NCBI GenBank assembly: GCA_035294125.1
Contig: DATGLM010000084.1
Coordinates: forward strand, 327,651 to 391,650
Origin: CADDYT01 sp035294125
Lineage (GTDB): Bacteria; Chloroflexota; Ktedonobacteria; Ktedonobacterales; Ktedonobacteraceae
Direction: 5' to 3'
DNA: 64,000 bases
A program made the position numbers and the translations under genes. The first letter of the stretch is position 1. Every line of letters starts with the position of its first letter. Below, piece after piece: positions 52,198 to 60,001 of the stretch. The notes under the pieces are model-generated. The model had not been told where the DNA came from and did no database searches. It saw only the letters and a program-made list of their open reading frames with translations.

Positions 52198-52860
52198 TTA
52201 CTCCAGTTCAGGTAAGAGGAGGCCATACCCTCCCTTATCGAGGCGGTACATCACATTTACGGTCTCGGTGGCTTCATTGTAGAATGGGAAAAATGACAGA
52301 TTGAGCGCCTCCATCTGGGCAATAACCTCTTCGTGGTTCATCGGCTTGGTGGAAAGACGGCGGATCTCAAGCACCCTCGACCAGATCTCCTCGTTGCGCT
52401 CCTGAGCAAGCGAGGGCTGCGCGTGTGCCACAACCTTTGAGCGTTTCGCGCCTTTCCTTGCCCCTACAGGTTCGGCCTCCTGCTCGCGCTCTTCCACCGG
52501 GGAAAGCGAACCGGTTCTCGACAGGGAAAGCACTCTGATGGGTGGGGTATGATGCCGTATGGTCGTCGTCTGCCGGTCTTTCTGGCGACCAAGTTGTTTG
52601 ATCACTTTATCCAGTACCACATCAAACGCCCCATTGACAGTAGCCGCACTCGCTTCGCTGCGAATGGGATGGGAGACGAGAGGGAGCGCAATTTGCACGG
52701 TGTAGCGGTCCTGCGCGCTGCGCGTCTGCTCCTCCGTGACGGTGATCTCGACACGAGTGTCATCATCGACAAGGCGAAAAAGACGCTTCATCTTGCCCTC
52801 GATAAACTGGTGCAGCCGGGGTGTGATCTCAAACTGTTTGCCCTTGATAACGATTTGCAT
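52198..52860 (-). CDS. hpf: ribosome hibernation promoting factor, long form
   Basis: This 220-residue protein joins ribosomes into inactive 100S dimers. The N-terminal HPF/RaiA domain (MQIVIKGKQFEITPRLHQFI to IKQLGRQKDR, residues 1-105) is followed by a basic, Glu-rich linker and the C-terminal dimerisation domain (LSTKPMNHEEVIAQMEALNL, then SFFPFYNEATETVNVMYRLD, GGYGLLLPE). It is long compared with the E. coli short form and has an extra linker of about 40 residues. ATG 52860 follows AGAGGGG. Confidence 0.95.
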   Translation of the reverse strand: MQIVIKGKQFEITPRLHQFIEGKMKRLFRLVDDDTRVEITVTEEQTRSAQDRYTVQIALPLVSHPIRSEASAATVNGAFDVVLDKVIKQLGRQKDRQTTTIRHHTPPIRVLSLSRTGSLSPVEEREQEAEPVGARKGAKRSKVVAHAQPSLAQERNEEIWSRVLEIRRLSTKPMNHEEVIAQMEALNLSFFPFYNEATETVNVMYRLDKGGYGLLLPELE

Positions 52861-53017
52861 GGCTAACCCCTCTTTCCAAACTCGGTCCAGTGACATACAA
52901 ACATCGAAGTTGGCGTTTCCTGAGCCTGCATGAAGAAACACCTTTCACCTGTAATTATATCACTCCTACCTGCAGGGATACCTCACTGGCACATCACAAA
53001 AAAACGATCATTGAACA

Positions 53018-53059
53018 ATTTCGTAGGAGCGAGGCTTTGTGCTCGCCCCTACGAAATTT
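53018..53059. repeat. hairpin repeat (GTAGG-GCGAG type)
   Basis: The arms 53018-53034 and 53043-53059 pair with one mismatch (AATTTCGTAGG(A/G)GCGAG). It lies just outside the stop codon of the GH18-like gene and is related to the arms at 7513-7615. Confidence 0.6.
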
Positions 53060-53074
53060 CGGGTACGAAACGCA

Positions 53075-54307
53075 TCAATACAGTTTATCGAGTAGGGGCC
53101 AGAAATCCTGAGGTTCGGCGGTGGTACGCCACCAGACGGCGATCTGGAGATGCGACCCGTTGAATTGCGGCTCCAACTGGAGAGATTGCCAGAAACCGGT
53201 AACGATATTATAGAGATTCTGGGCGGAGAGGTACCAGAGCGCATGCTTGACACCGGAGGCATCGGTATAGACGACATGGGGCATATAGGCGTCTCCCTCG
53301 TTGGTCGCGGCGGTATCGATTTGCGCGGGCGTCAACTGGCTGAGAATGGCCTGCGATTCCTGGAAAGTGACATCCCCATCAAAGACCCAGCTCCCGTTTG
53401 ACCAGTGCCAGGTATCGCCGTAGAGGGGAAGTTCCCAGATGACACGGGACAGCATCTGCGGCATAGTATGCAGAGCATAGGCCAGCAATTGATTGAGCCA
53501 GGGAACGCTGACGGTCGGGCCGGGCGTCCAGTAAGCCTGGTCAACAGCCATAATGATAATGAAATCGGCGGAGCGGCCCAGCAGGCTCCAGTTCTCGAAG
53601 CCATTGAGGGAATAATATGCGTCGTCGTCGCTGAGCTTGTGCAGGAGGGCGATGCCATAAGGTTTGTGTAAAGGGCGCAGAGCAGCCCAGACGCGCTGGT
53701 TGAACAGAGCAAATTTCTGCTGAATATCGGGATAGGTGCGATCAACGCCCTCTAAATCCATAATTACGCCATCATAGTCGCCGCGTACCGCCTCGTTGAC
53801 GATGGCCTGAATATAGCTCGTATCGGTCGTCGCCTTATCGATGTAGGCAGCGGCCTGCTGCGGCGTCCAGGACTGATCAGTATCCATAGTGATGGTGAGA
53901 TAGGCCATCCCACCCCTGCTATGAATCAGCCGCACAACGCTATCCATACTGAGACTGCCAGAGACACAGTTATTGCTCTCACCCTCGATCAACTGGCCGC
54001 TTGTCGGATCCACCCAGCCGCTACCAATGAGGGCCGCGTCGGGGGCGTCGGTCGCGCTGCGCAGATAGGCCTGCACGCCGCTACTGCAATCACGGCCAAA
54101 AATCCAGCTTAATGACGCAGTTTTGCCATTGAGCAGGCGAAGCGTGTGAGGTGCGGGGGCCTGCTGAACGTTCAACTGCCGCAAAGCAAGTTCGGAGGCA
54201 GGCGCGTTCACCAGGACATGACCCGCCAGGATCAGCACCGGCACAAGCAGAAGCAGCGGCACAAGAAAACGCCCCCTGCTAAATAGCCTGGAACCTGCTC
54301 GCCTCAA
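53075..54307 (-). CDS. secreted GH18-like glycosidase
   Basis: This is a 410-residue exported protein. One N-terminal hydrophobic segment (FLVPLLLLVPVLILAGHVLV) is followed by a domain with GH18 traits: VVRLIHSRGGMAYLTITMDT, DYDGVIMDLEGVD (Asp184 and Glu186 at the DxE positions; the usual middle Asp of DGxDxDxE is Ile) and ADFIIIMAVDQAYWTPGP. It resembles the spore-cortex/peptidoglycan-acting YaaH/SleL group. The start is TTG 54307, because GGAGGG lies 6 nt before it. Substrate unknown. Confidence 0.8.
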   Translation of the reverse strand: MRRAGSRLFSRGRFLVPLLLLVPVLILAGHVLVNAPASELALRQLNVQQAPAPHTLRLLNGKTASLSWIFGRDCSSGVQAYLRSATDAPDAALIGSGWVDPTSGQLIEGESNNCVSGSLSMDSVVRLIHSRGGMAYLTITMDTDQSWTPQQAAAYIDKATTDTSYIQAIVNEAVRGDYDGVIMDLEGVDRTYPDIQQKFALFNQRVWAALRPLHKPYGIALLHKLSDDDAYYSLNGFENWSLLGRSADFIIIMAVDQAYWTPGPTVSVPWLNQLLAYALHTMPQMLSRVIWELPLYGDTWHWSNGSWVFDGDVTFQESQAILSQLTPAQIDTAATNEGDAYMPHVVYTDASGVKHALWYLSAQNLYNIVTGFWQSLQLEPQFNGSHLQIAVWWRTTAEPQDFWPLLDKLY

Positions 54308-54354
54308 AGATTCCCTCCATTTTCCGGCATATGCTGCCCTGAAAAAAACGCTCG

Positions 54355-54387
54355 CGTGTCATTCTTCGCTTCGCGAAGAATGACACG
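54355..54387. repeat. short REP-like hairpin
   Basis: A perfect 15-bp inverted repeat (54355-54369 and 54373-54387) with core GTCATTCTTCGC. It is a compact relative of the elements at 12455-12542 and 19220-19310. Confidence 0.7.
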
Positions 54388-54662
54388 TCCGTACTGCCAG
54401 AAAAATCATATCACAAGTCAGCAGCAAAGGGGTATTTTCTGGGATAAATGGGATATATGAACAAATCTTTAGAAAAAGGGGGTATTTTCAAGTGAGAGTA
54501 AGGTCAAAAATGAAATCCGTCTCATTTTCCGAACGGCATGATTCAGAGCATGTTCATACATTGATGGTATTCTGTTTTACAGATTGATGTCCTTTGTTGT
54601 AACATTGTATGTACATTGTTAAGAATGGTAAGACCGTTAAGATTTGGAAAGGAACGTGATCT
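54388..54662 (+). promoter_or_regulatory. regulatory region before the DUF6788 gene
   Basis: It contains two copies of GGGGTATTTTC exactly 50 nt apart (54429 and 54479), two ACATTGT 11 nt apart (54602, 54613), and three 9-nt-spaced heptamers GTTAAGA, GGTAAGA, GTTAAGA (54618, 54627, 54636). The last set ends 19 nt before the ATG and has the tandem-repeat look of an OmpR/PhoB-type regulator site. Confidence 0.45.
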
Positions 54663-54950
54663 ATGACTCAGTTGCCGAGCAACCAACACATCACGTATCA
54701 GTTACAATACCGTAAGTGCGGGAAAGCGTCGTGTAGTACGTGCCGCGACGGACATGGCCATGGTCCTTACTGGTATGCCTACTGGCGCGAAGGGTCTCGC
54801 CTGCGTTCAGGTTATATTGGCAAAATCCACCCGGCGCAGCTCAATCAAAGTTCTCCGTACAGGCTGGAGGTACCCACGACCATAGCCACCACTGCTCCTG
54901 CACACGATTCTAGCCAGGTTGAGTTGAACCAGGTTCCTATCCTTATTTAA
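54663..54950 (+). CDS. DUF6788-type small protein
   Basis: This 95-residue protein has the domain YRKCGKASCSTCRDGHGHGP then YWYAYWREGSRLRSGYIGK, the CxxxxC.C/HGPYWY pattern of DUF6788 proteins often found near mobile or defence genes. The N-terminal half is nearly all domain; the last 35 residues are Ser/Thr/Pro-rich and unstructured. GGAAAGGAACGTG precedes ATG 54663. There is no partner gene nearby; nrdR follows 91 bp later. Function unknown. Confidence 0.78.
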   Translation: MTQLPSNQHITYQLQYRKCGKASCSTCRDGHGHGPYWYAYWREGSRLRSGYIGKIHPAQLNQSSPYRLEVPTTIATTAPAHDSSQVELNQVPILI

Positions 54951-55041
54951 GCGCGTTAGTTCCTCCCACGCCCTCCTATTGCCTCATGTGATACAATATT
55001 TGCTATATGAAAGAGTTTGAGGGTATCCGGGGAGTATCGGG

Positions 55042-55515
55042 ATGAAGTGTCCATTCTGTGGAGGCACCGAATCGCGGGTGAAGGACTCGCGTGACATCGG
55101 TGATGCTATCCATCGCAGGCGCGAATGCGAGCACTGCAAGGGACGATTCAGCACATACGAGCGAGTTGAAAAATTTCAACTTCTGGTCATTAAGCGCGAT
55201 CAACGGCGCGAACCATTTGATCGTGAGAAGCTGTACGTTGGCATACGCAAGGCATGTGAGAAGCGACCACTTTCGACAGGCGACATTGAAAATGCAGTCG
55301 AGGAGATTGAGCAGGAACTCTACCGCCTGGGGAAACAGGAAGTAGCTAGCAGTGTCATCGGCGAACTGGTAATGGAACATTTGCGCAGCCTGGATAAAAT
55401 TGCCTACATTCGTTTTGCCAGCGTCTATCGCTCTTTCGCCGACGTGCAGACCATGTTCGAGGAGATTCAGAACCTGCTCAATCCTGATAATCGCGTCGAA
55501 CAACGCCCCGAATAG
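55042..55515 (+). CDS. nrdR: transcriptional repressor NrdR
   Basis: This 157-residue repressor of ribonucleotide reductase genes reads dATP/ATP through an ATP-cone. The N-terminal zinc ribbon is MKCPFCGGTESRVKDSRDIG, with CEHCKGRFSTYER. The ATP-cone is LLVIKRDQRREPFDREKLYV through IAYIRFASVYRSFADVQ. Length matches NrdR (about 150-160). No ribonucleotide reductase gene is in the window. It is followed by a 25-bp inverted repeat. Confidence 0.97.
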   Translation: MKCPFCGGTESRVKDSRDIGDAIHRRRECEHCKGRFSTYERVEKFQLLVIKRDQRREPFDREKLYVGIRKACEKRPLSTGDIENAVEEIEQELYRLGKQEVASSVIGELVMEHLRSLDKIAYIRFASVYRSFADVQTMFEEIQNLLNPDNRVEQRPE

Positions 55516-55564
55516 GTACACAATCAACAACGAATGCTCAACGCGAGCGAGAACAACACCACTC

Positions 55565-55658
55565 CGTAGGCCGCGATTTAGCGTAGGCAGCGCCGATTGA
55601 TTGACAAAAAGCGACGGGCCGATCAATCGACAGTGCCTACGCTAAATCGCGGCCTACG
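55565..55658. repeat. long hairpin with perfect 25-bp arms
   Basis: The arms 55565-55589 and 55634-55658 are perfectly complementary. Inside, CGATTGATTG and CGATCAATCG can extend the stem. It is located between the 3' ends of nrdR and the convergent cNMP-binding gene. It may be a repeat element used as a bidirectional terminator. Confidence 0.75.
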
Positions 55659-55667
55659 AACGAATAG

Positions 55668-56102
55668 CTAGCCGTGAGTGTGGGTAGCATGCTCAGCATT
55701 ACGCAGGCGATGGCTGAGCACAGAAAGCAGCTTGATGGCTATGTCGGGATTGTTACGCAGAGCCGTGCGGAATTCCCAGACAGGCAGCAGCACTGCAGTC
55801 ACCTCGTCTTCGGCAACAACATTGGCCGAACGCGGTAAATCGTCCAGCAGCGCCATTTCACCGAGCACATCGCCGGGGCCGACATGATTCAATACAACCT
55901 CCGCGCGATCAGGGTCTTGCTCCTGAGTCACTTTCGCATGTCCCTTTGTGATGATATAGAGGCCAACGCCGGTATCGCCCTGTTTCAAAATCGTCGTCCC
56001 TGGCTCATATATGCGCTCCTGGCTGCTGTTCGCCAGCGTCTGGAGTTCCTTCTTGCTCAGGCCAGCAAAAAGAGGGACCTGCTTCAAGGTCACTTCATCC
56101 AT
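55668..56102 (-). CDS. cyclic-nucleotide-binding-domain protein
   Basis: This 144-residue cytoplasmic protein consists of one cNMP-binding beta-barrel: LKQVPLFAGLSKKELQTLAN, YEPGTTILKQGDTGVGLYII, PGDVLGEMALLDDLPRSANV (the phosphate-binding cassette GEMALLDDLPRSA, with the Arg retained), and a C-terminal helix. There is no DNA-binding domain, so it is probably a sensor or adaptor subunit. The conserved Glu and Arg suggest real cyclic-nucleotide binding. ATG 56102 is chosen, with AGAGGAGAGAAG before it. Confidence 0.9.
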   Translation of the reverse strand: MDEVTLKQVPLFAGLSKKELQTLANSSQERIYEPGTTILKQGDTGVGLYIITKGHAKVTQEQDPDRAEVVLNHVGPGDVLGEMALLDDLPRSANVVAEDEVTAVLLPVWEFRTALRNNPDIAIKLLSVLSHRLRNAEHATHTHG

Positions 56103-56198
56103 AGCTTCTCTCCTCTGAACATTGATGATGCCAGAATCAATAAAGTAGTTCGTACCTGGTTTGCCATGGCCCATTTTACCACAACTCTTCCGCGCTGC

Positions 56199-56633
56199 CT
56201 ACCTTACTTTCCCCTTATCGCTACCAGAATTTTCTTGTCCGCCTTCCGCTTTCTCCCCGGTTCCTGGAAGGAGCGAATGTATCACCTGCAGCAGCTCTTC
56301 TAGCTCGAAAGGCTTGTAAAGAATGGGGACGCCTTTTTGCTGTAAGGTCTCCTCCTGCTCCCGTATCACGTTGGCCGCTGCCGTGCAAAGGATCACAGGA
56401 AGAGATCTGGTGGGTGGATAGAGCCTGAGCTTCTCTAACAGGAGCAGGCCTTCGTAGTGGCGTCCCATCATGATGTCGAGAATGATAAGATGGGGATTGA
56501 TTCGCTCCACTTCGCTTACATCCTCGAAGGCGGTCTTCGAGGTTACAACAGCGTAGCCCTCCTCATCAAGTAAAAGCCGAAATAAGTCGAGGAGGGCATC
56601 GTCGTCATCAATTACAAGAATAGTAAATGACAT
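56199..56633 (-). CDS. stand-alone response regulator receiver protein
   Basis: This is a 144-residue CheY-like receiver. The acidic pocket is in LVIDDDDALLDLF (Asp8-10), the phospho-Asp in PHLIILDIMMGRHYEG (about Asp53), the Thr in VILCTAAAN and the Lys in VPILYKPFELEELLQ. A charged Glu/Gly/Ser tail follows, with no output domain. ATG 56633 is preferred over an upstream in-frame start at 56681. No kinase is adjacent. It may signal by binding another protein. Confidence 0.92.
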   Translation of the reverse strand: MSFTILVIDDDDALLDLFRLLLDEEGYAVVTSKTAFEDVSEVERINPHLIILDIMMGRHYEGLLLLEKLRLYPPTRSLPVILCTAAANVIREQEETLQQKGVPILYKPFELEELLQVIHSLLPGTGEKAEGGQENSGSDKGKVR

Positions 56634-56886
56634 AAGCTCTCGTTTCTCGGGGAAGTTTCTCATTCCCCCTTCGTGATACAATTTGCGTCAAAGTAAACCG
56701 AGAGGGACTTCTGTTTGTCAGGCAGGAGTCAACTATAGTATAGCACAGGTCAATGGTCTTGCATATAGCTTTTAGAGCCAAATCGGACACTATTTTGACT
56801 TTCCTGAAGGGACGCATTACAATGAATGCAACACAGAAATCAAATCAAGGCAGGAGAACTCCTCTTCCTGGAGAGAAGATAGAATT

Positions 56887-59100
56887 ATGACAACACAGGA
56901 TACAAAAGCAGCGGAACAGAGCTGGCAAAAAGGGATCGACGCGCTGTACGAGGGGAAACTGGATGTGGCTTCGGAAGCCTTTACCGATGCCGAGGTGCGC
57001 TTCCGTCTGGCGGGCGATTATAAGCGCGCCGGGGATAGCCGCTATTTGTTGGGAGACGTGCAGAGACAGAACAATATGCTTGAAAAAGCGGCGGCTAGCT
57101 ATCAGCGGGCCGTCAAGCTGTATCAGGAGGCGAAGCGCCCGTTGAACGAGGCGGCAGCGGAACTGGCCCTGGGGCATGTCGAGCGGCAAATGGCGCACCT
57201 GGATCGAGCCCAGGACGCCTATGAAGACGCTGGAAAACTCTACAGCGCCGGGCATGACGAGCAGGGAAAGGGAAACGTCGCTCTGGCGCTAGGCCACATC
57301 AACCTGCAACGCGGCGACTACGAGCGGGCGGCGGCATATTACCGGCAGGCTATCCAGGATTATACAGCCGCCCATGATGCCATCCATGAGGCGGACGCGC
57401 AGCGCAGTCTGGCCGATATCCAGCGGCTGCTGCGCCATTTTGCCGAGGCCACGGCTGAGTATCAGCGCGCCCTGGAGGTATACCGCAGCAACCGCGACAA
57501 CTTCGGCGTGGTCGACGCCCTGCTCGGTCTCGGACGCATCTATCTCGATGAACTACAACTCGATCAGGCGGCAGATGTGTTCGCCGAAGCGGTGAAACTG
57601 GCGCAAGTCATTGAGTACGAACTGGGTGAGGCAGACGCCAATCTTGGTCTGGCGGAAGTTTCCTTGCTGCACGGGCGCGTTGACCAGGCCCTCATAGGCA
57701 CCCGGTCCGCGCTGCAACGCTATACGGATCTGCAAAACGCGCTGGGTGTCGCCAACGCGAACCGCTTGCTTGGCGCGATCAACATGCGGCGCGGCCAGCT
57801 CGCCTACGCCAACGCGACGACGGAACGCGCCCTGCGCACCTACAAATCGATTGCCCACCGTGAGGAACTGGCCGGAACCACGGTGAACCTGGGCGAGATT
57901 CAGCGCCGCATGGGCCTGCTGGAACGGGCGGCAAGAACCTTTGACGAGGCGCAGCGTCTGGCGCAGGCAACGCAAAATGCGGAAGCGGAAAGCCGGGCGC
58001 TGCTCGGCCTCGGTGATATCTACCGCCAGCAAGGACGTACCATCCAGGCCCGGCTTGTTTATCGAGACGCGCAACAAATGCTGTCCCAACTCGACGAGCA
58101 GGCAGGTGTCGCTGAGGCGCAGGCCCGGTTGGCGAGCCTGGCAATCTTCTCCGGGCAGCTCGGCGAGGCGGCGTCCTATCTGAAGCAGGCGCAGGCCAGC
58201 GCGAATAATAGTCCGCTCGGCCAGCAAATCCTCCCCGGCATTTTGCTGACCGAGGGACAATTGCTGCTGACGGAAGGAGAGTTCGAGCAGGCCGAGGCGC
58301 GCTTCAGCGATGCCCATAATCAGGCCGAGGGCCAGCAGGAGCCGCTGATCGGGGCCGAGGCGCTGATTGGTATGGCGCGCTCGCGCCTTGCCCGCGACGA
58401 GCTGGATGCGGCAGCCTCGACCTTCGAGGAGGCCAGACGCCAGTTCCAGTTGCTTGAAAGCCCCGACGGCGATGGAAGCGCGCTGCTGGGCCTCGCGCAG
58501 ACGCTGATCGGGCGCGGCGAACAGTGGGAAGAGGCCATCGAGCAGTGTGAGGCGGCACTGGCCCGCTTCAATCAGAGTGACGACCTCGTCGGCCAGGCTG
58601 ATACCATGCTCTCTCTCGGCCTTGCCCATCGTGGCAACGGCCAGTTGGACGAGGCGCAGAGCGAGCTGGAACAGGCTCTGACTCTCTACCAGCAGCAGCA
58701 ACAACCACTGGGCCTGGCCGATACGCATTCTGAACTGGCGGGCATATGGCTGGCGCGTAGTGAACCCGAACGGGCCTCGCGTGCGATGAGCAAAGCCATT
58801 GAACTGGTCGAACAGGTAATGAAAACGCTCACAACCGCGCAACAATGGACTACCTTCCTTCGTCAATATAGTGAGTTGTATGCGCAGGGCGTCATTACGC
58901 TCGTGGTTTTGCAGCAAGAAGGACAGGCGCGTACACTGCTGGATAGCTACGTGCGCATCGCTGGCGCTCCAGAAATCGTCAGGCAGATTAGAAACTACAT
59001 ACAGAGCATCCCAACCAGCGGTGAGGACATGAGCCGGGAAGAAATTGAGCAAAATAAACGATTGGCCGCACGGCTCAAACAGTTGATTAAAGGGTTATAA
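56887..59100 (+). CDS. large tetratricopeptide-repeat protein
   Basis: This 737-residue soluble protein is made almost wholly of about 17 TPR-like helical pairs of roughly 40 residues, for example YKRAGDSRYLLGDVQRQNNM, AELALGHVERQMAHLDRAQD, GKGNVALALGHINLQRGDYE and ADTMLSLGLAHRGNGQLDEA. There is no signal peptide or catalytic domain. The last 60 residues are an unrelated charged helix (NKRLAARLKQLIKGL end). It probably scaffolds protein interactions. It is followed within 72 bp and then 28 bp by two unrecognised genes on the same strand, which may be its partners. Confidence 0.85.
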   Translation: MTTQDTKAAEQSWQKGIDALYEGKLDVASEAFTDAEVRFRLAGDYKRAGDSRYLLGDVQRQNNMLEKAAASYQRAVKLYQEAKRPLNEAAAELALGHVERQMAHLDRAQDAYEDAGKLYSAGHDEQGKGNVALALGHINLQRGDYERAAAYYRQAIQDYTAAHDAIHEADAQRSLADIQRLLRHFAEATAEYQRALEVYRSNRDNFGVVDALLGLGRIYLDELQLDQAADVFAEAVKLAQVIEYELGEADANLGLAEVSLLHGRVDQALIGTRSALQRYTDLQNALGVANANRLLGAINMRRGQLAYANATTERALRTYKSIAHREELAGTTVNLGEIQRRMGLLERAARTFDEAQRLAQATQNAEAESRALLGLGDIYRQQGRTIQARLVYRDAQQMLSQLDEQAGVAEAQARLASLAIFSGQLGEAASYLKQAQASANNSPLGQQILPGILLTEGQLLLTEGEFEQAEARFSDAHNQAEGQQEPLIGAEALIGMARSRLARDELDAAASTFEEARRQFQLLESPDGDGSALLGLAQTLIGRGEQWEEAIEQCEAALARFNQSDDLVGQADTMLSLGLAHRGNGQLDEAQSELEQALTLYQQQQQPLGLADTHSELAGIWLARSEPERASRAMSKAIELVEQVMKTLTTAQQWTTFLRQYSELYAQGVITLVVLQQEGQARTLLDSYVRIAGAPEIVRQIRNYIQSIPTSGEDMSREEIEQNKRLAARLKQLIKGL

Positions 59101-59172
59101 TGGCGTTGTGATGAGCAGCAAAACAGCCCGTGATACGATACTATAAGGAGCAGATTCGGGGAGGATTTTCTT

Positions 59173-59973
59173 ATGAGCTTTCGTTTTGTACGAGGTAATT
59201 CACAGACACCGAAGGGCCATGCCATCTTTTACGCCAGCAGCAGCATGGACCCCCGCGTTGTCTTTTGCACATATTGTGTTGTTCCGCCCACCCCACTCTC
59301 ACTGGCAAAATACCTGCCTTCCTTCCTCGCGGCGCAACTGCCGCCGGAGGAATTGCGCGAGGCGACGAATGTACCCGTGATGCCTATTCCACCAATGCTG
59401 GAAGAGGGACGCAGCCTTGAACAACTGCGCATGCTGGCGGAGCGGCGGGATGACGACCTGTGCGATCTGGGGACGGTCAACCCCAGAGACGAGGCGGCGC
59501 GCATGCAGCTCGTAGCCGAAGGCTGCCAGGAATATGGACAACTGTATGTGAGATATATGCAGTCCAGCGGCATGAGCATGGTCCCCACGCTTGACGAGAC
59601 CGGTGAAGAGGAGGAGCTACCGCCCCCGGAAGAACTGGATACCGAAGAGCTGCTTATACAATCCATGACTGACCGGCAGCGCCTGGCGGAACTGGGCAAG
59701 CTGGTGGGTATGGCCCGCTACGCACTGGAAGGACGGGATAACCGCCTGCTTCAGGAGACGCGCCAGAAGATGCAGCGCATCATCCGGTTCCTCCCCGAAA
59801 AATATCGCGGTTCCGACCTGCTGGCCGCCGCCTTCATCAACGGCGACCGGGGAGCCAGGCTCGCGGAACTGTATATAGAGCGCGGTCTCAAGCTGGCCGA
59901 CGAAGAATATGCCGAAATACCCCGCATTGATCGCGCCATCCGCGAAGAGCAAGAGGCAATCGATCAGCAATAA
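59173..59973 (+). CDS. conserved-looking protein of unknown function
   Basis: This is a 266-residue cytoplasmic protein. The N-terminal half begins MSFRFVRGNSQTPKGHAIFY, contains DPRVVFCTYCVVPPTPLSLA and KYLPSFLAAQLPPEELREA, and looks like a compact alpha/beta fold. A Glu/Pro/Leu-rich acidic linker (about 135-160) follows. The C-terminal part is helical, with MARYALEGRDNRLLQETRQK and SDLLAAAFINGDRGARLAEL. I recognise no named family. It lies between the TPR gene and another unknown gene, all on one strand. Confidence 0.7.
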   Translation: MSFRFVRGNSQTPKGHAIFYASSSMDPRVVFCTYCVVPPTPLSLAKYLPSFLAAQLPPEELREATNVPVMPIPPMLEEGRSLEQLRMLAERRDDDLCDLGTVNPRDEAARMQLVAEGCQEYGQLYVRYMQSSGMSMVPTLDETGEEEELPPPEELDTEELLIQSMTDRQRLAELGKLVGMARYALEGRDNRLLQETRQKMQRIIRFLPEKYRGSDLLAAAFINGDRGARLAELYIERGLKLADEEYAEIPRIDRAIREEQEAIDQQ

Positions 59974-60001
59974 TTCACATCTTTTCTGAGGAGTTGGTTT
60001 T

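Noticed and set aside
57553..59052. 499-codon open frame antisense to the TPR gene
   Set aside because: It is the complement of repetitive TPR coding sequence, with Arg/Leu/Gln-rich noise and no motif.
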